A stretch of 64,000 nt of DNA, taken from Allium sativum. Lineage: Eukaryota; Streptophyta; Magnoliopsida; Asparagales; Amaryllidaceae. Below the pieces are notes generated by a model, which saw nothing but the letters and a program-made list of their open reading frames with translations, ran no database searches and was not told where the DNA came from. Shown here one piece after another: positions 58,882 through 64,000 of the stretch (its first letter is position 1; each line of letters starts with the position of its first letter). A program made the translations under genes and the position numbers. The DNA lies in contig CM060912.1 in assembly GCA_030737875.1 (NCBI GenBank), forward strand, positions 130,023,993 to 130,087,992, given 5' to 3'.

Positions 58882-59889
58882 ATTGTATTATTTAGGAGCT
58901 GATATACTTCACTCTCGGGTGGTGGCCTTGCCGGATCTCCATTTATAACTTTGATAGGCGGTGGTTTATTTGGAGCTCATCATCTACATCCTATACTTAT
59001 GGTCATATTCTAAATAAGATTATGTACTTTGGGTTACCTTCTTTGCTAGGCATGTTGTTAGCTATTGTCACTTGTTATATATATATATATATGTATATGT
59101 GTGTGTGTGTGTGTGTGTTTGTTTGTTTGTGCGTGTATGTGTGTATGCTCTCTTCTTTTTAAAGGATCACACATTTTTGCTTTAAAAAAGATTATCAAAT
59201 GATTGGGTTGAGTTTAAAACATCGTTTATATATCAAACTCAAATTAAATTTTGGTAAATCACTAATCAAAATTAATTTCAAAATTGAATTGACCATTTAT
59301 ATTCAAAATTATTTTCAAATACGTTTCCACCTTTGCAAAAGTTGTTTGTATATACTTTAATTTCATTTCCAAACCATTTCGGATATCAAATTCAAAACTT
59401 TGTTTTTATGCCTTATTCTTAATATTTAATTAATATAAAATTGTTTATAGTTTCAATTGAGAAGGAGACCTAACCAAACACCTATATAATTCCATAGTTA
59501 AGGTGTGTTAGGTGTGTGTTAACATATAAGGATCAATTATCAACATACGAACATTCATAACAACTATCAACAGTACCATCAATATATGTTATTACCTACG
59601 TGCAAGCGTTGCGGAAATCAACATTTATCAGTACATAAGTGTCACTAACTATACAACTATTCATCCAACATGACTCGCATATAATTATCAACTATAATTA
59701 ACAATACATAAACATAAGTGTGTGGAGTTTCACACCAGCATATTTTCTCCTTATATCTTCACAATAGGAGAGCCTGGCTGACCGTGAATTCTCCAAAACT
59801 AGAAAGACCTGCAAATCCATACCCTTTGATTCGATTAAATATAGCAAACATCCAAACCAAATTGCATGAAAATATGAATCTTTAGGGGT
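58882..59889. other. Unassigned AT-rich DNA
   Basis: No gene and no clear similarity to the LTRs of the window. It contains a TA/TG microsatellite (59076-59146) and a stretch with repeated TGTTAGGTGTG words near 59500. The flank right after LTR fragment 10 (ATTGT) might be one half of a target duplication; the partner is lost. Confidence 0.6.
59076..59146. repeat. TA, TG and TTTG microsatellite
   Basis: TA units, then about ten GT units, then GTTTGTTTG and GTGTGTATG. Confidence 0.95.
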
Positions 59890-60129
59890 GAAGCAGAAAA
59901 GAGATAGAAGAAGACATAAACAATACACAGAATCTCACAATTGCAGTTGAATAAAATATTATATATATAATATCTTTTAAAATATAGATATGAAAGTGTT
60001 ATACTTAACATTCATTAGAGAACATCATTTATGACACAAAGGAAAATAAATAATTTATAACTTATGATGAAGCCACCTGCTCCAAGCTCCACCTTGTGCA
60101 TCCTTACTAACCTGAACTATTTTGCTACT
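59890..60129 (-). repeat. LTR scrap of the LTR 3/7 family
   Basis: Resembles the first 330 bases of solo LTR 7 (33090-33260): AGAATCTCACA, GAATAAAATAT, AAAGGAAAATAAAT, CTGCTCCAAGCTC in the same order. It stops at 60130, where a plus-oriented LTR starts. Confidence 0.6.
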
Positions 60130-63100
60130 TCTAACGACCCGTATTTTTAGTCAATTTAAAATATGATTTTTATAATTGATTTTAGGGGATTTTAAAGGAC
60201 CAAATACTAAATTTGGACTTGATAATAATCGAAAATAAATTCTAATCATTGTTTTATATTTTACTGGGATTAAAACAAGGTCTTAAATTTAAAAGAAAAT
60301 TTTGAAATTTAGTAATTTAATGTTATTTTGGTTACCTAAAAATAGGCAAGTTTTGATATAGTATCAAAATCCGATGAAACCACTTTTATCGGATCTGTAA
60401 TGTCAAAATATAGTATGGTTTAAAATTTCTAGTCAATCGGAGTTAATATGTATGCATACGTAATATAAACGCGTATTGTAAAACTAGTTAAATTCCAGTA
60501 AAAGCTAGAAATAAGACCATTTTTCAAAAAATCCCAAAATTTGATGAGACCAATTTTGTTGGAACCATGTTAGTGAAAAATTTTAGGGTTTTGAATTTTA
60601 CATTGATTGAAATTACGATTTGATCAAACGGACTAAAAACGTATATGGAATCGCTCAATTGAATTTTGACTTGAAAACAAGCAGTTTCGGGTAATACCGA
60701 ACAACTGAAAAGTACTAATAAAATGGTTAACGGCAACCTAACAGATATGTTAATGTGTAATAGTGATTTATAAGTGTTGGAAACAATTTAAACATAGATA
60801 CCACCTTCCTAAGTTAAACCCTTAAAAATAAATTAACTTTTTTTCTTTAATCCATCCTTATCTTTTCCTACACCATTTCCTGTACTTCGTACCCTCTAGA
60901 CAACTCAATGTCATTTATCTACACTTTCCATCTCATCTCCTTTCTCTCTTTTCCATGATTTCAAAGAAAGTGACATTTTGATTTATATTTCATTTTCTTT
61001 TGTTCCTCTCTTAAGCTCCATAACATCTGTTTTCATGTCCTCCTACTCATACCTAGGCCTTGCCGCCTCTTCCACCACCTCCACCAGCCTCCACACCTCC
61101 TGTAATCCTCGTGCAACTCCCCACGGCCCCCATTCTCCAAGCTTTGAGCTCCTTGTTCCTAAAAACCCATCCCATTCTTTTTAAACCCTAAAAAGATCAT
61201 CTTTTTCCCTCATTTCCAAAAATTCCACCACTATAACTCCTCCATGGGACCCACCAGCCCCACACCTGACCCTAGACAGCCCAGCTCTGGCACCACTCCA
61301 GCCCCACCAGCATGTGGACACCACTCACCTTGGCCGTGGACGCTACCACCCAAATTATATCCTTAAACCCTTTAAAAATTATAACTTTCTTTCGAAATTT
61401 GCAATTGCATATTTATATATTTTATAAATGTTGAATTCGGGGTGAAAATTGCAGGCTTTAGGTTTGAGAAGGCTAGGAAGTCCTACCTAAGAAGTGTCGT
61501 GGTTTTTGGATGGCTTTGGTGGGAGCTCTTCACTTATTAGATAACTAATTCTGGTTAAACTGGTTAATAAGTGAATTGGTGATTGTTTACTACGTGATTG
61601 ATATGCTAATGATGGTGATGCAGTTTAGATGTTAGAAATGGTTAATTATTAAGTCAACACAATGTTAAAATGAAAGTGGTAATTGTAGTTGAGAAACACT
61701 TGTTAACAAAGTAAAACAATTCACCCATGACCACTTATTTATGTCAATAGAAATTGTATGAAATGAATGTGATATCATTGATTAGCTAATACGGATTGTG
61801 AATGATCATTGGAATTTGATGTATGTTGGTGAATAGTTTTGTTAAATACAACAATGTAATGTTAATAAGGTTTGATACCTTATTTAACAATGGTTTTATT
61901 TGGGATTAATTGTTAGTGACCTTGACACTTAGGTCAATGATGCCAATATGTGATTATTGGATGGTAATAGTTGCTCATAACTATTATCGGTTGCAAATGA
62001 TGTGCGAAATCCATATAAATAGAATTACATGATATTGGTTGAATCTCATTCCTGTTCGGAATTAACTTGAACTATTTATTAATAAAATATTCAGTGAAAA
62101 ATAAAAGTTTGAGTCTGATGTTCGATTCTGGATGGACACAAAGTTTATAAAATTACGATGAATATTCGTAACTGAAATGTATTGATTTGAATCTATTTTC
62201 ATACATTTATGGATGTTTAGGTTTTATTTTGAAATGAAAAGTAATGGATAAAGTGGAGTTTGGTTATTGTATTTAGGAAATTTATTAAAAGAGTTTTTTT
62301 TCAAAAGTATCACTTCAAATAATATTTTTTGACACATAATATTATTTTAATGATTTAAATAATATTAAAATGATTTAATATTGGAAAATTGATTCTAAAG
62401 GAAAATAATTGAGATACGGTTTCCAATAATAATTTTATATAATTTATATAATTATTAAATTATTTCAAAAATGTTTTGCTTCAATTTTAATTATAAATCA
62501 AATTTGGTCTGAATAGGACTTACCGCACCGTGGTAGTACGTGAAGTTCGACCATGAACTTTAAATAAACGTATTGGTAGATTCGTCCGTCGGATTCTCCC
62601 GAAATGAAAATAGTATTCAAATGAAATAAGAAGTATTAAAATCCAATTGTTAGATTTTAAAATAAGTTTAAATCTATTTTTGAAAAAGGTCGCTATGGAT
62701 GTAGTTCGATGACCGAAATTGGAAAACGAATGTAAGGGCCTTACAAAAATTATTCAAAATATGTATAAAACATGATAAGTCGTAATAAATAGTTTAAAAG
62801 AGATTTTTGTAAAATATACAAAGTTTTAGAAAAAAAAGAAATATTTTACCAGAATGAGTTGGTTAATAACTAAAGTAAAGAACCAAAAGGAATATGCAAT
62901 GATTCCTAAGAGTATAGTTTAATACCACCTGTGAGATCTAACTGGAATTTTCCATTAGGCGAGGGGTGGGAAAAAACAAAAGTAAATCAGATATTTAATT
63001 ATGAATAGGTGAAGTTTTCTGTAGAGAAAGGATCCAATGTTTTGAATAAAATCTTTGAATAAAGGGTTAAAATATAACCAAAGTCTTCCAATATATAAAT

Positions 63101-63240
63101 TTAATTGGATTTGAATGGAAACAATCTTCAGATATTTCAATACTGGATTCCGTAGTTATACGGATACTATTTGAGGAATTTGGAAGATAGATTCTCTATA
63201 TGGTATATGTTGGTTTCAGAATTTGATATTGAATATGTTT
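60130..63240 (+). repeat. LTR fragment 12 (plus orientation), 3' truncated
   Basis: Starts TCTAACGACCCGTATTTTTAG (TGTAACG with one change) and follows the plan of the family: U3-like part, pyrimidine- and proline-codon-rich stretch (60900-61370), TGGGAGCTCTTCACTT at 61529, GTCGTTGGATT-type motifs near 62580, and a close match to element 4 at 17040-17470 (AGGTCGCTATGGATGTAGTT; GATATTGAATATG). It ends about 63240. The 68-codon open frame at 60978-61184 lies in the GC-rich leader and is not supported as a gene. Confidence 0.75.
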
Positions 63241-64000
63241 ATCCCTTAAGAATCATATACATATTGGATGATTAAATCTACGAGCACCCTTAAAGCTCAC
63301 GCACCCATACTCCAATCAGGCATACCAAGGTCGTTCTCACACAACAAAGTCGTTCGCACGTAACAGAAGTCGAGCATAGCATAAAGGAACGACTACTCAT
63401 AGAAAGAGTCGGTTGCTTGCATCAAGTAACTTGATCTCAAGTAAGTCGCTCGAACATCAGGAAAATTGGGCACAACACAAGTTGAGCACCTTGGCAGACT
63501 GCTCGCACATAAGGATAGCTCGCTCCACCTATCAAAACAGTTAGAGCGCCCGCTCAACACAACCGGGGTCGGCCATACAATATAGCTTGAACGTGCAAAG
63601 AGTTCGCCTGTTCTTCTTCTTCCCAGTCGCTCGTTCTTATGTCAAAGAGGCCGATCGTGCAAGACAAGATGTAGAATTGATGTCGGTCACACATTCCTCT
63701 CTACAGTCCTTCGTTCATACTAACCTGATCGTTCGTATATACCTCTTGAGCAAGAAACCCAAAGATACCAGGAGTCGCATGCACATCCTATGTTTGCTCA
63801 TAAATTGCAACCCTATTCTTTCGCTCATTTCTCGATCAGTCACTAATGCTTCAATCAGATGCTACCTACTGGTCGGTCAGATACCAACTCCTAAAGGGTC
63901 GCACTTACATTTTTATCGACAAGCCTTGATCGCTCGCCTACAAACTACGGTGCTGGTCGCCCGTTCATCTACAATTAGATATAGCTGCATCAACCAGATA
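63241..64000. other. Unassigned segment with TCGCTCG-type words
   Basis: Composition changes abruptly: more GC, and frequent degenerate words GTCGTTCGCAC, GCTCGCAC, GTCGCTCG and GATCGCTCGCC at irregular spacing. No long open frame on the plus strand and no retroviral motif recognised. It continues past the window. Confidence 0.5.

Overview
This window is repeat-only DNA from a flowering-plant nuclear genome, probably a eudicot. The species cannot be told from the sequence. I found no host gene, tRNA, rRNA or CRISPR array. Almost everything is Ty3/Gypsy LTR retrotransposon, and the better preserved coding parts look like chromoviruses of the Tekay/Del type: gag with CCHC knuckles, protease, RT, RNase H, integrase and a chromodomain-like tail, an initiator-tRNA-Met primer site, and very long LTRs. 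All coding regions are broken.

The layout is a nest of insertions. Element 6 is the oldest: a minus-strand Gypsy remnant at 31308-32933 and 52740-53206, with its 5' LTR at 53207-55445. Two LTRs of one family sit in it. LTR 3 (10034-13922 and 28129-31307) interrupts its RT. Solo LTR 7 (32934-33670 plus 48521-52739, target duplication GATCA) interrupts its gag. Element 8 (33671-48520, minus strand, target duplication ACTCT) is a complete 14.85 kb retrotransposon inside LTR 7, with two 5.13 kb LTRs. Element 4 (from 13923, plus strand) lies in LTR 3. It has a 5.8 kb 5' LTR and only about 1 kb of noncoding interior. Its 3' LTR was hit by solo LTR 5 (21070-26700, target duplication AGTTG) and is truncated at about 28128. 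Element 1 (1-10033, minus strand) also lies in LTR 3. Its gag was split by a 3.25 kb CACTA DNA transposon (3525-6774, target duplication CAA).

Right of element 6 the DNA is a patchwork of LTR pieces. LTR fragment 10 (55620-58881, plus strand) lies head to head with the element 6 LTR. A short minus-oriented LTR piece (59890-60129) is abutted by a plus-oriented LTR (60130 to about 63240). The last 760 bases have a different, unexplained composition.

The genes do not work together as a living system: each polyprotein has stops, frameshifts or deletions. What may still carry signal is in the LTRs. The family shares a candidate promoter about 0.9 kb into the LTR, which would make an unusually long transcribed leader (R-U5 of roughly 4-5 kb). 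It also shares a 69-72 nt inverted repeat with compensatory changes between copies, 0.55-0.6 kb upstream of the primer-binding site. All similarities were judged by eye between copies in this window; no database search was possible.
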